Shown here in pieces: positions 1 to 6,687 of a stretch of DNA of 16,402 bases. The notes beneath the pieces are model-generated. The model searched no databases, was not told the DNA's origin, and was given only the letters and a program-made list of their open reading frames with translations. Origin of the DNA: Anaerolineaceae bacterium UBA5365 (GTDB lineage: Bacteria > Chloroflexota > Anaerolineae > Anaerolineales > Anaerolineaceae). Each line of letters starts with the position of its first letter. Position 1 is the stretch's first letter. The position numbers and the translations under genes were made by a program. The stretch is taken from positions 13,827 through 30,228 of the forward strand of contig DHPL01000029.1 of assembly GCA_002407905.1 (NCBI GenBank), given 5' to 3'.

Positions 1-458
1 AGCATGATGCCAGCCAGGATGCAGCCCAGTACTCTAACCGGGAAACCGCGCAGCGCCTGCAGAAGCAGCATCAGCATGACCACAACCCCGAGTGCCTGGA
101 CGGCGATATGCAGCGGGGAGGCATTGGCAGTGATGCTGCCGCCCGCGAAGTATTGGAAGGCAAAGGGCAGGAAGAGGCTGGCCAGGCTGAGCAGAAAAGC
201 CAACACGAGCCAAAGGCTCCGGCGTTGGCGATAGTGCCTGAAAATGTAAATGAGCAAAAAGCTCAGGTAAAGCAGGTCGATGAAAGCACCGAGGAAAAAA
301 TAGGCGCTGATTCTGCTGGCTTGGGCGGGGGTGTTGATGAAGAGGAAGGGCAGGCGGACGAGGACCAGGAGCAGCGCGAGGCCGACCACCGCGGCGGAGA
401 GGCCGCGCCAGGCATCCCAGGCGGGGCTTTCATTGGGGGGAGGGGAATAAGCTAGCAC
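1..458 (-). CDS. Partial multi-pass membrane protein, unknown function
   Basis: An open frame on the minus strand runs without a stop from about 458 to the left edge (152 codons plus 2 bases); its C-terminus lies outside the window. The protein is strongly hydrophobic, with about five predicted transmembrane segments at residues 20-40, 52-73, 82-104, 116-134 and 140 to the edge. Basic loops such as RHYRQRR (74-80) separate some of them. The start is uncertain. GTG at 456-458 begins VLAYSPPPNESPAW; another in-frame GTG lies at 465-467. Neither has a Shine-Dalgarno at normal spacing. The best Shine-Dalgarno, AGGGG at 487-483, precedes an ATG at 477 that is in another frame and stops after 15 codons. 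The gene is divergent from tsaE. I recognise no family. The plus-strand frames here are shadows: the minus frame has membrane-protein composition throughout. Confidence 0.7.
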   Translation of the reverse strand, partial: MLAYSPPPNESPAWDAWRGLSAAVVGLALLLVLVRLPFLFINTPAQASRISAYFFLGAFIDLLYLSFLLIYIFRHYRQRRSLWLVLAFLLSLASLFLPFAFQYFAGGSITANASPLHIAVQALGVVVMLMLLLQALRGFPVRVLGCILAGIM

Positions 459-575
459 GCTGGTCACCGGTGCCCATTGTAACCCCTGGTATCGCGGGAG
501 GGTGTGGCGATGTAGTCCACTGGGCGATTTGGGAGTTTTACTCAGGGTAATAAAGTTTGCGGGGCCTGCCTGCGG

Positions 576-581
576 TATAAT
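576..581 (+). promoter_or_regulatory. Probable -10 box for the tsaE operon
   Basis: A perfect TATAAT lies 28 bases before the tsaE ATG, in the divergent intergenic space (459-609). A transcription start near 588 would leave a leader of about 20 bases. No convincing -35 box sits at 16-18 bases; TTTGCG at 556-561 is too close. There is no clear Shine-Dalgarno before the ATG at 610. The call rests on the -10 and its position. Confidence 0.4.
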
Positions 582-609
582 TAAAGCCCAATTAATCTAT
601 AAGAAAACC

Positions 610-1122
610 ATGCCGATTCTTGCCCCTCACGCCTTTGAATTTTTCTCACGCAGCCCGGAACAAACGCGCCGGGTGGGCGTGCGCCTGGGCTCGCTGCTGC
701 AAAAGGGGCAGAGCGTGCTGCTCTCAGGGGACCTGGGCAGCGGCAAGACCACCCTGGTGCAAGGCATCGCCCAGGGCTGGGGCAGCCCCGACAACGTAAC
801 CAGCCCCACCTTTGTGATCATGAACGAGTACCGGCACCCGGTGAATGGCTCGCTCTTTCACGCCGATGCCTACCGCCTGAGCGCTGAGAGCCCCTTTGAT
901 CTGGAGATCCTGGACCTGGACCGGGCCTTGCGCGATGGGGTGCTGGTGGTGGAGTGGGCTGAGCGCATCGGGAAGGCCCTGCCCCGTGAGCATTTATTGG
1001 TGGAGATGTTTTATTCCAGCCCGGACCAGCGCCACCTGATCATTACCCCTAAGGGCAAAGCCTATCAGGCGATCACCAAAAAGATGCAGCAGGCCTTGTT
1101 TGGCAACTGGAGCCTTGTATGA
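610..1122 (+). CDS. tsaE: tRNA t6A biosynthesis ATPase TsaE
   Basis: TsaE is the small P-loop ATPase of the TsaB-TsaD-TsaE complex that makes N6-threonylcarbamoyladenosine at A37 of ANN-decoding tRNAs in the cytoplasm. With the ATG at 610 the protein is 170 residues, near family length. It shows the Walker A motif GDLGSGKTT (40-48), the SPTF switch motif (65-68), HADAYRL (84-90, the family H-x-D-x-YR motif) and VVEWAER (113-119). The open frame extends upstream to 502, but those 36 residues (through GIIKAQLIYKKT) do not resemble the family and lie across the probable -10 box, so 610 is preferred. Its stop overlaps the tsaB start by 4 bases (ATGA), implying coupled translation. All key residues are present. 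Confidence 0.95.
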   Translation: MPILAPHAFEFFSRSPEQTRRVGVRLGSLLQKGQSVLLSGDLGSGKTTLVQGIAQGWGSPDNVTSPTFVIMNEYRHPVNGSLFHADAYRLSAESPFDLEILDLDRALRDGVLVVEWAERIGKALPREHLLVEMFYSSPDQRHLIITPKGKAYQAITKKMQQALFGNWSLV

Positions 1123-1790
1123 TCCTCGCAATTGACACCTCAACGGAATGGATTGGCCTGGCGCTGTACGATGGCGTGCAAACCCTGGCGGAGCACGTTT
1201 GGCGCAGCCGCAATTACCATACGGTGGAACTGGTGCCAGCGATTGAACAAATGCTGAAGCAAACCGGCAGCTCCAAAGCAGAGCTCACCGGCGTGGCTGT
1301 GGCCATTGGGCCTGGCTCGTTCACGGGATTACGCATTGGCATGGCCGCGGCCAAAGGGATTGGGCTGGCATTGGGCGTACCGGTTGTAGGGGTACCTTCA
1401 CTGGACATTCTTGCCGCCGGGCATGGCGCGATGCGCCGGCCGATGATCGCCCTTTTGCAGATCGGGCGGGGGCGTTTTGCCTGGGCACGCTACCAATATA
1501 AGAAAGAGCGCTGGGAGCGCCAGGGCGAGGTGATGGTGGACGAACCGCGGGCAATCGCGGCGACCATCAAGGCGCCGGTTTTTGTTTGCGGGGAAATGAG
1601 CGCAGAGAACCGCCAGATTTTGGGCCGGAAGTGGAAAACTGCCCGGCTTTCCAGCGGCGCGCAGGGCCTGCGCCGGCCGGCGGTGCTGGCGGAACTGGGC
1701 TGGCAGAAACTGCAGAAGAGTGAGCCCGATGAAAGCCTGGACCTCACGCCCATCTACGTGCACACGCTGAGCAACGTACCGGACCTATGA
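1119..1790 (+). CDS. tsaB: tRNA t6A biosynthesis protein TsaB
   Basis: TsaB is the dimerisation partner and scaffold for TsaD in t6A synthesis. It is an inactive ASKHA-fold relative of TsaD. The 223-residue product starts MILAIDTST, the typical N-terminal phosphate-1-like strand (D6-T7-S8), and carries GPGSFTGLRIG at 64-74, the hallmark of the family. The length fits TsaB rather than the longer TsaD; no tsaD is in the window. A Shine-Dalgarno-like GGAG (1109-1112) within the end of tsaE lies 6 bases before the ATG. It overlaps tsaE and the next gene by 4 bases each. The tsaE-tsaB-rimI order is widespread in bacteria, which supports all three calls. The C-terminal half diverges, as is usual for TsaB. 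Confidence 0.93.
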   Translation: MILAIDTSTEWIGLALYDGVQTLAEHVWRSRNYHTVELVPAIEQMLKQTGSSKAELTGVAVAIGPGSFTGLRIGMAAAKGIGLALGVPVVGVPSLDILAAGHGAMRRPMIALLQIGRGRFAWARYQYKKERWERQGEVMVDEPRAIAATIKAPVFVCGEMSAENRQILGRKWKTARLSSGAQGLRRPAVLAELGWQKLQKSEPDESLDLTPIYVHTLSNVPDL

Positions 1791-2302
1791 GTTCCAAGTT
1801 AAGCGATACCGTGAGCATCCGCCCCATGCAGGCGGATGATTTGATTCAGGCGGAAGCACTTGACCGCCTGGCGTTTTCAGACCCCTGGCCGGCAGGCGCC
1901 TATATTTACGAATATGAAAACGCTCAAAACTCAATATTGCTGGTTGCGGCGGACACAAGCCGGCGGGCTGGGCAAGAACTCGTGGCCGCGGCTGTGCTTT
2001 GGCTGGTGGTGGATGAGGCCCAGGTGGCTACGATCGCGGTGATGCCGCAATATCAGGGCAAGGGACTGGGCCTGAAACTGCTGGCAACCGGCCTGGCTCA
2101 GGCTGCACGGCGCGGAGCAGTGCGCTCGCACCTGGAAGTGCGGGCCGGCAACGCCGCGGCCTTGCGCCTGTATTATGGGCTGGGTTATCAGACCGTTGGC
2201 CTGCGCCCAGGATATTACAAAGATAATCACGAGGACGCCCTGCTGCTAACCCTGGAAGGGCTGGACGCAGAGAAACTGGATGCCATCGCGGCCGAGGCCT
2301 GA
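1787..2302 (+). CDS. rimI: RimI-type GNAT N-acetyltransferase
   Basis: This is a 171-residue GNAT-fold acetyltransferase expected to transfer acetyl from acetyl-CoA to an N-terminal alanine, classically of ribosomal protein bS18. Visible features are the RimI-like PWP near the N-terminus (33-35), the acetyl-CoA pyrophosphate-binding QGKGLG (90-95) after a beta strand, and the LEVR-x2-N block (116-122) followed by LYYGLGY, matching the RimI C-terminal signature in which an Asn and a Tyr sit near the active site. It overlaps tsaB by 4 bases. Placement after tsaE-tsaB is the usual context for rimI. Substrate is inferred from family and context; a broader protein N-acetyltransferase role is possible. 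The C-terminal tail after about 155 is slightly longer than in short RimI proteins. Confidence 0.85.
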   Translation: MSSKLSDTVSIRPMQADDLIQAEALDRLAFSDPWPAGAYIYEYENAQNSILLVAADTSRRAGQELVAAAVLWLVVDEAQVATIAVMPQYQGKGLGLKLLATGLAQAARRGAVRSHLEVRAGNAAALRLYYGLGYQTVGLRPGYYKDNHEDALLLTLEGLDAEKLDAIAAEA

Positions 2303-2323
2303 ATTATTGGGGGCTTAATAAGG

Positions 2324-2342
2324 TAAAATGCCTAGCTGGAGG
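2324..2342 (+). promoter_or_regulatory. Possible -10 box and Shine-Dalgarno for the uracil-DNA glycosylase gene
   Basis: In the 45-base gap after rimI, TAAAAT (2324-2329) resembles a -10 box, but no -35 box is at proper spacing. GGAGG at 2338-2342 is a strong Shine-Dalgarno 5 bases before the GTG at 2348, and it decides that start. An ATG at 2328 is in a different frame. Confidence 0.35.
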
Positions 2343-2347
2343 CCAGT

Positions 2348-2977
2348 GTGAACGCTGCCGAAGAATTACAAAAAATCCGTGAAGAAGTCAAGACCTGTAC
2401 GGACTGCGCCCTGCACAAGACGCGCAAGCACGCCGTACCCGGTGAGGGGCCGGCAGAAGTGCAGGTGATGTGCATCGGCGAAGGGCCGGGCTACCACGAA
2501 AATGAACAGGGTAAGCCCTTTGTTGGTCAGGCGGGCCGCTTTTTGGATGAGCTTCTGGCGCAGGCAGGTTTGAATCGGGATGAGGTTTTTATTACGAACG
2601 TCGTTAAGTGCCGCCCGCCCAATAACCGCGACCCCCTGCCCGAGGAACTGGCCGCCTGCCGCAAGTACCTGGACCGGCAGATCGCCCTCTTGGACCCCAA
2701 AGTGATCGTTACATTGGGGCGGCATTCCATGGCCCGCTTTGTGGAAGGCCAGCGGATCAGCCAGATTCACGGGCGGGAGCATAAGATCGAAGGCCGAAAC
2801 GTTGTCACGATGTACCACCCCGCCGCGGCTCTGCATCAACCCGCCTTGAAGGATGACCTTCTGCGCGATTTTGCTCATCTGAAGCGCTTTTTAGATCCTG
2901 AGAGACCGCCAAGGGTGGAAACTAAAATTGAGGAAGCAAATAAACCGGAAGACCCCGAACAATTAAGCTTGTTCTGA
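2348..2977 (+). CDS. Family 4 (Fe-S) uracil-DNA glycosylase
   Basis: This enzyme removes uracil from DNA as the first step of base-excision repair. The 209-residue product begins at GTG, chosen because GGAGG lies 5 bases upstream. Four cysteines expected to hold a [4Fe-4S] cluster are seen at C17, C20, C88 and C104. The uracil-binding block GEGPGYHENEQGKPFVGQAG (44-63) is the family 4 form of motif 1, and YHPAAAL (156-162) supplies the conserved catalytic-site histidine. These features separate it from family 1 Ung and match UdgA/TTUDGA-type enzymes. The last residues are EQLSLF; QLSLF matches the consensus QL(S/D)LF by which DNA-repair proteins bind the sliding clamp DnaN, on a charged, probably flexible tail (about 183-204). 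It may share the upstream operon transcript or use its own weak promoter. Confidence 0.92.
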   Translation: MNAAEELQKIREEVKTCTDCALHKTRKHAVPGEGPAEVQVMCIGEGPGYHENEQGKPFVGQAGRFLDELLAQAGLNRDEVFITNVVKCRPPNNRDPLPEELAACRKYLDRQIALLDPKVIVTLGRHSMARFVEGQRISQIHGREHKIEGRNVVTMYHPAAALHQPALKDDLLRDFAHLKRFLDPERPPRVETKIEEANKPEDPEQLSLF

Positions 2978-2987
2978 CGTCTTTTAA

Positions 2988-3010
2988 CTCAGAGATCCTG
3001 CTCTGAGGAG
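2988..3010 (+). promoter_or_regulatory. Hairpin overlapping the Shine-Dalgarno of the dehydrogenase gene
   Basis: CTCAGAG (2988-2994) and CTCTGAG (3001-3007) form a perfect 7-bp stem with a 6-base loop. The 3' arm covers the first half of the Shine-Dalgarno GAGGAG (3005-3010). No T-tract follows, so it is not a good terminator. It could limit ribosome access to the ATG at 3021, or simply be a chance fold. A second Shine-Dalgarno-like TTGAGG (3014-3019) lies outside the hairpin. Confidence 0.35.
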
Positions 3011-3020
3011 ATATTGAGGT

Positions 3021-4340
3021 ATGTACATGGTCAAAGATGAATTAGTGCAGCTTATTCAACGCAAGCATGCCAATATTGCCATCATCGGCATGGGTTACGT
3101 GGGCCTGCCGCTGGCGGTGACCTTCGCGAATGCCGGCTTTGCCGTGACCGGGATCGACCCGGACGACGCCAAGTGCGAGATGATCAACCGGGGGGAATCA
3201 TACATCCAGGATGTAACCAATGCCCAGTTGCGCAAGCATACCGAAGCCGGACGCATCCGCGCCACTACCGACTACAGCGTCTTAAACGAAATCGACGCGA
3301 TTTCCATCTGCGTGCCCACGCCGCTGCGCAAAACCGGTGACCCGGACATGTCCTTCATTGCCTCGGCTGCCAAGGGAATCGCGCCTTATTTGCACCGGGG
3401 GATGGTGATCGTGCTTGAATCCAGCACCTACCCGGGTACAACGCGGGAGATGGTGCTGCCAACTCTGATCGAAGACAGTGAGCTGGTTGTGGGCGAGGAT
3501 TTCTTTCTGGCATTCTCACCCGAACGGGTGGACCCCGGGAGGACGGACTGGACCACGTATAACACCCCCAAGGTGCTGGGCGGCATCACGCCTGCATGCA
3601 CCGAGGTTGCCAGCGCCTGGTACAGCATCGCACTGGAGACGGTTGTGCCTGTTTCCACCAGCGAGGTGGCCGAGATGACCAAGCTGCTGGAGAATACCTT
3701 CCGGATGGTGAACATCTCCATGGTCAATGAGCTGGCAATTATGTGCGATCGGCTGGGCATTGACGTTTGGGAAGTGGTGGATGCCGCGGCTACCAAGCCT
3801 TTTGGCTTCATGAAGTTCACCCCCGGGCCTGGCCTGGGCGGCCACTGCATCCCCGTGGACCCGCTTTACCTCTCCTGGAAAATGAAGAGCCTCAACTTTA
3901 CCGCGCGTTTCATTGACCTGGCCTCCGAGATCGATTCGAACATGCCGAGGTATGTGATCGGGAAGATCCAGGACGCGCTCAACCGCTTTAAGAAGGCGAT
4001 GAACGGCAGCAAGGTGCTGGTGCTGGGCGTGGCGTACAAGCCTAACATCAACGATATCCGCGAGAGCCCGGCCCTGGACGTGATCCATCTGCTGCAGGAA
4101 AAAGGCGCCATCGTTTCCTATTACGACCCCCACGTGCCCAGCCTGGACAAGGATGGCATTGTGATGGAAAGCGAGAAAGACCTGGCTGCCGCGGTGGAAG
4201 CCAGCGATTGCGTGGCCATCATCACCAACCACAGCAAGGTGGATTATCAGATGGTGCTGGAGAAGGCCGTGGTGGTCTTTGACGCGCGCAACGCTTTGAA
4301 AGATGTGCCCCGCAGTGAAATGAAGGTGGTAAAGCTCTGA
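3021..4340 (+). CDS. wbpA: UDP-N-acetylglucosamine 6-dehydrogenase (WbpA type nucleotide-sugar dehydrogenase)
   Basis: This is a member of the UDP-glucose/GDP-mannose dehydrogenase family, which oxidises the C6 hydroxyl of a nucleotide sugar to a carboxylate using two NAD+. The 439-residue chain has an N-terminal Rossmann motif GMGYVG (23-28), the central-domain lysine K221 and N225 in TKLLEN, the catalytic C276 in GGHCIPVDP, and a C-terminal domain starting near KVLVLGVAYKPN. The form GLGGHCIPVDPLYLSWK and overall resemblance favour the WbpA branch acting on UDP-GlcNAc, giving UDP-GlcNAcA, rather than UDP-glucose dehydrogenase; the substrate is inferred. Two starts are possible: ATG 3021, with GAGGAG 10 bases away, and ATG 3027, with TTGAGG 7 bases away. 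The stop overlaps the next gene's ATG by one base (TGATG), so the two enzymes are almost surely translated together. Confidence 0.85.
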   Translation: MYMVKDELVQLIQRKHANIAIIGMGYVGLPLAVTFANAGFAVTGIDPDDAKCEMINRGESYIQDVTNAQLRKHTEAGRIRATTDYSVLNEIDAISICVPTPLRKTGDPDMSFIASAAKGIAPYLHRGMVIVLESSTYPGTTREMVLPTLIEDSELVVGEDFFLAFSPERVDPGRTDWTTYNTPKVLGGITPACTEVASAWYSIALETVVPVSTSEVAEMTKLLENTFRMVNISMVNELAIMCDRLGIDVWEVVDAAATKPFGFMKFTPGPGLGGHCIPVDPLYLSWKMKSLNFTARFIDLASEIDSNMPRYVIGKIQDALNRFKKAMNGSKVLVLGVAYKPNINDIRESPALDVIHLLQEKGAIVSYYDPHVPSLDKDGIVMESEKDLAAAVEASDCVAIITNHSKVDYQMVLEKAVVVFDARNALKDVPRSEMKVVKL

Positions 4341-5320
4341 TGGGGCGCTACATCCTCACTGGCGCTGCCGGGTTCATTGGTTCACGGGTTGCAGACCTGC
4401 TGTTGCGGGACGGGCACAGTGTGCTGGGGGTGGATAACCTCTCGGCGGCATACGACGTGCGCATGAAGGATTACCGCCTGCAGGGGCTTTTGCGCCGGGA
4501 AGGTTTTAAGTTCCTCAAGGCCGATATCAGCGAGCGGGCGACGATGGATGAAATAGCCGCGCTGTGGCCGCAGGCCGATGGGCTGATCAATCTGGCGGCC
4601 ATGGCCGGGGTGCGGGCCAGTACCAGCGACCCCTGGGCCTACCTCTCCACCAACACCTTGGGCATGCTGAACATGCTGGAGCTCGCCCGCCGCCAGGGCA
4701 TAATGCGTGTGGTGAGCGCCTCAACTTCCTCGGTCTACGGCGACCTGGGCAGGCCTCCGCACAAAGAAGAGGCCAGCAGCGACCATCCGCTCTCACCGTA
4801 TGCCGCCAGCAAAAAGGGGGCCGAGGCCTTTGGCTACGCCTACCACCACCTGTATGGCCTGGACCTCACGATGCTGCGTTACTTTACGGTGTACGGCCCC
4901 GCCGGCCGACCGGATATGGTAATGTTCCGCTTTTGCCAGTGGATCAATGAGGGCAAGCCTGTGTACACCACCGGCGACGGCAACCAGAGCCGCGGCTTTA
5001 CCTACGTGGAAGACATCGCCCGGGGCACGCTTTTGGCGTTGGAAAAATCCCGCGGATACCAAATCTATAACCTGGGCGGGCACGAGGTAATCACCATCAA
5101 CCAGTTGATCAGGATGCTGGAGGCGCGTTTGGGCAAAAAGGCAGATGTGCAGTACATCCCCGCGCATCCGGCGGATATGTTGAGCAACCAGGCCGATGTA
5201 AGCAAGGCCCGGCAGGAGTTGGGCTGGGAGCCCCAGGTTGGCCTGGAAGAAGGCGTGGGCAAACTGGTGGACTGGTACCTTGAAAACCGGGAATGGGCCC
5301 GGGAGATCGAGACCCCGTAG
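4340..5320 (+). CDS. NAD-dependent UDP-uronate 4-epimerase-like enzyme (extended SDR)
   Basis: This 326-residue extended short-chain dehydrogenase/reductase has the NAD-binding motif GAAGFIG (8-14), SSVYG with Y133, the catalytic Y154-x3-K158 (YAASK), and GRPDM after the substrate loop. GRPDM is typical of UDP-glucuronate 4-epimerases and relatives. Coupled by TGATG overlap to a UDP-GlcNAc 6-dehydrogenase, its likely substrate is UDP-GlcNAcA, giving UDP-GalNAcA, a precursor for surface polysaccharide. UDP-glucuronate is an alternative substrate that the sequence alone cannot exclude. It ends just before a strong terminator, so dehydrogenase and epimerase form a closed two-gene module. Confidence 0.8.
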   Translation: MGRYILTGAAGFIGSRVADLLLRDGHSVLGVDNLSAAYDVRMKDYRLQGLLRREGFKFLKADISERATMDEIAALWPQADGLINLAAMAGVRASTSDPWAYLSTNTLGMLNMLELARRQGIMRVVSASTSSVYGDLGRPPHKEEASSDHPLSPYAASKKGAEAFGYAYHHLYGLDLTMLRYFTVYGPAGRPDMVMFRFCQWINEGKPVYTTGDGNQSRGFTYVEDIARGTLLALEKSRGYQIYNLGGHEVITINQLIRMLEARLGKKADVQYIPAHPADMLSNQADVSKARQELGWEPQVGLEEGVGKLVDWYLENREWAREIETP

Positions 5321-5339
5321 CAGAAAATGAAATGAGGAG

Positions 5340-5360
5340 ACCGGCGTAAGCCGGTTTTTT
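5340..5360 (+). terminator. Intrinsic terminator after the epimerase gene
   Basis: ACCGGC (5340-5345) and GCCGGT (5350-5355) form a perfect 6-bp GC-rich stem closed by the stable GTAA tetraloop, followed at once by a T run to 5360. It lies 20 bases after the epimerase stop. Confidence 0.9.
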
Positions 5361-5386
5361 ATTCTTTGGCAAGTTGATACGCGCTG

Positions 5387-5414
5387 TTGAAAACGCGGAG
5401 CGGATGATTAAGAT
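5387..5414 (+). promoter_or_regulatory. Candidate promoter for the AHSA1-VOC gene pair
   Basis: TTGAAA (5387-5392) and TAAGAT (5409-5414) are separated by 16 bases and match the sigma70 boxes at 5 of 6 and 4 of 6 positions. The site lies between the upstream terminator and the ATG at 5447, where a promoter is needed. AAAGG near 5435 may be the Shine-Dalgarno. Confidence 0.35.
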
Positions 5415-5446
5415 TCAGAAAAACGAGGTCCAAGCGAAAGGTTGAT

Positions 5447-5872
5447 ATGCCCAAGGAAGAATTCCCTGAAATTGAATTGCAAAAGTTGATCCTGGCTGCC
5501 CCAAAGCGGGTTTTTGCAGCCCTGATCGACCCCCGGGATTTGCAGCGCTGGCATCATGCCGGCGACTGGACCACCCCTTCTGCAGAAGTGGATGCCCGCG
5601 AGGGCGGAAAGCTCAGGATCGCCTACGCTGACCCCCAGGGTGAGACGCAGTTCCACCTGATTGGGGAGATCGAGGTTTATGACCCGCCCCGCGAGTTGAA
5701 CTACCGCCTGGATGACGGAAGGCTGGTGCGAATCATGCTGGAGGACCAGGGAGACAAAACTCTGGTACAGATGCGCATTGACGCAGAGCCGCAAACCAAA
5801 CTGGAATATCAGATTCAGGGATGGGGCGCTCACCTAGATAACCTGGCCCAATACCTGAACAACGAGGAGTAA
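5447..5872 (+). CDS. AHSA1/SRPBCC (START-like) domain protein
   Basis: The 141-residue protein has the single-domain layout of the AHSA1 branch of the SRPBCC superfamily: an N-terminal strand with LAAPKRVFAALIDPRDLQRWH (about 16-36), in which a hydrophobic helix and the L-x-RW motif follow the first strand, then alternating strands (GGKLRIAYADPQGE, LIGEIEVYDPPREL, TLVQMRID), and a long C-terminal helix ending GWGAHLDNLAQYL. SRPBCC proteins bind small hydrophobic ligands in a cavity under this helix; the ligand here is unknown. The next gene starts 2 bases after its stop, and AHSA1-like and PhnB-like genes often occur side by side, so the pair is probably co-expressed. No signal peptide or membrane segment is seen. 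Confidence 0.8.
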   Translation: MPKEEFPEIELQKLILAAPKRVFAALIDPRDLQRWHHAGDWTTPSAEVDAREGGKLRIAYADPQGETQFHLIGEIEVYDPPRELNYRLDDGRLVRIMLEDQGDKTLVQMRIDAEPQTKLEYQIQGWGAHLDNLAQYLNNEE

Positions 5873-5874
5873 GC

Positions 5875-6354
5875 ATGCCAAAACCGATTATGCCGCATAT
5901 TTGGTTCGTGGATGGCGCGGAAGAAGCCATGAACTATTACACGCGTGTTTTCCCCAATTCTCGCGTGATTTCCATCGAGCGCTACCCGGATGCGAGCCTG
6001 GACCCGCACTTCGCGGGGATGCAGGGCAAGGTGATCAGTGGGATCTTTGAGCTGAACGGACAAAAGTTTGCTTGTTTGGATGGCGGGAAGCAAGGGTTTG
6101 CGCTGAATGAAGCCATTTCCTTTATTGTGGAGTGCAAAGACCAGGCGGAGCTGGACTATTACTGGGAGAGGCTCTCGGATGGCACGTCGGAGCAGTGCGG
6201 CTGGTGTAAGGACCGTTTTGGGGTGCACTGGCAGATCATCCCGGAGAACATGGCCGCCTTGCAGATGCGCCCGGAGCAGATCCAGGCGATGATGGGCATG
6301 AAGAAGATCGATATTGCTGCCTTGGAGGCCGCGGGAGAAAACTCAGGGAAATAA
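5875..6354 (+). CDS. PhnB-like VOC-superfamily protein
   Basis: This 159-residue protein resembles the PhnB / 3-demethylubiquinone-9 3-methyltransferase-like family of the vicinal oxygen chelate fold. Landmarks are PHIWFVDGAEEAMNYYTRVF (7-26), the FELNGQKFACLDGG strand-turn (58-71), the SDGTSEQCGWCKDRFGVHWQIIP block (about 100-122), and a helical tail. The W-x-KD-x-FGVHWQI signature is diagnostic for this family. Enzymatic function is generally unproven, despite database names that mention a methyltransferase. GAGGAG at 5864-5869, inside the end of the upstream gene, is 5 bases from the ATG, so the two genes are coupled. No terminator follows directly; the first strong one is at 6634-6659. 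Confidence 0.85.
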   Translation: MPKPIMPHIWFVDGAEEAMNYYTRVFPNSRVISIERYPDASLDPHFAGMQGKVISGIFELNGQKFACLDGGKQGFALNEAISFIVECKDQAELDYYWERLSDGTSEQCGWCKDRFGVHWQIIPENMAALQMRPEQIQAMMGMKKIDIAALEAAGENSGK

Positions 6355-6403
6355 TTGAACATGCCAGGAAGTTCTTTTACTTGAGCGAACAGACCTGGGG
6401 AGC

Positions 6404-6569
6404 GGTTCGGGCAGCAGGTCCGCACCTTACAAGAAAGTTCAGAATTTTGGATGACTTCAGTAGGCGACCGCTTGTGGCGCCTATCCATCCGTGGTGATAT
6501 CTTGGCAGCAGGAACAAGCCTGTCACCCCGGCTGGGGAAAGCATCCAGGCGGACAAGAGGGGTCCGCCT
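6404..6569 (+). repeat. Cluster A of short hairpin repeats (three copies)
   Basis: Three 23-base imperfect or perfect palindromes lie in the gap after the VOC gene. Copy 1 (6404-6426) has arms GGTTCGGGC and GTCCGCACC, with one G-T pair and one mismatch. Copy 2 (6461-6483) has arms TAGGCGAC and GGCGCCTA with one mismatch and loop CGCTTGT. Copy 3 (6547-6569) has perfect arms AGGCGGAC and GTCCGCCT with loop AAGAGGG. Copies 2 and 3 share 8-7-8 geometry with copies in cluster B. The first 12 bases AGCGGTTCGGGC (6401-6412) are identical to those at 9328-9339. No coding sequence is seen in 6355-6687. They look like REP-type intergenic palindromes. Confidence 0.7.
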
Positions 6570-6633
6570 CCGGGCGTAAGCTTAGGTAAGCCCAGCCTGT
6601 ATTGGAAAGGGCCTGGCGCAAGCCAAAGAAGCA

Positions 6634-6659
6634 AAAACCCCGCCGATCGGCGGGGTTTT
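6634..6659. terminator. Bidirectional intrinsic terminator (perfect 26-bp palindrome)
   Basis: AAAACCCCGCCGA is followed directly by its exact reverse complement. The GC-rich stem is flanked by A-run on one side and T-run on the other, so it can stop transcripts from either strand. It lies between the rightward VOC gene and the convergent leftward secreted-protein gene, which ends at 6688. Confidence 0.92.
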
Positions 6660-6687
6660 GCCCCCTTCTGTGAAAATCAAAGATCGA

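Noticed and set aside
4..455. Two plus-strand open frames at the left edge (4-234 and 108-455)
   Set aside because: Their compositions are charged and low-complexity, as expected opposite a membrane-protein gene; the minus frame is open throughout and clearly hydrophobic.
502..609. Upstream start for tsaE adding 36 residues
   Set aside because: The added residues do not match the family and would be encoded across the -10 box.
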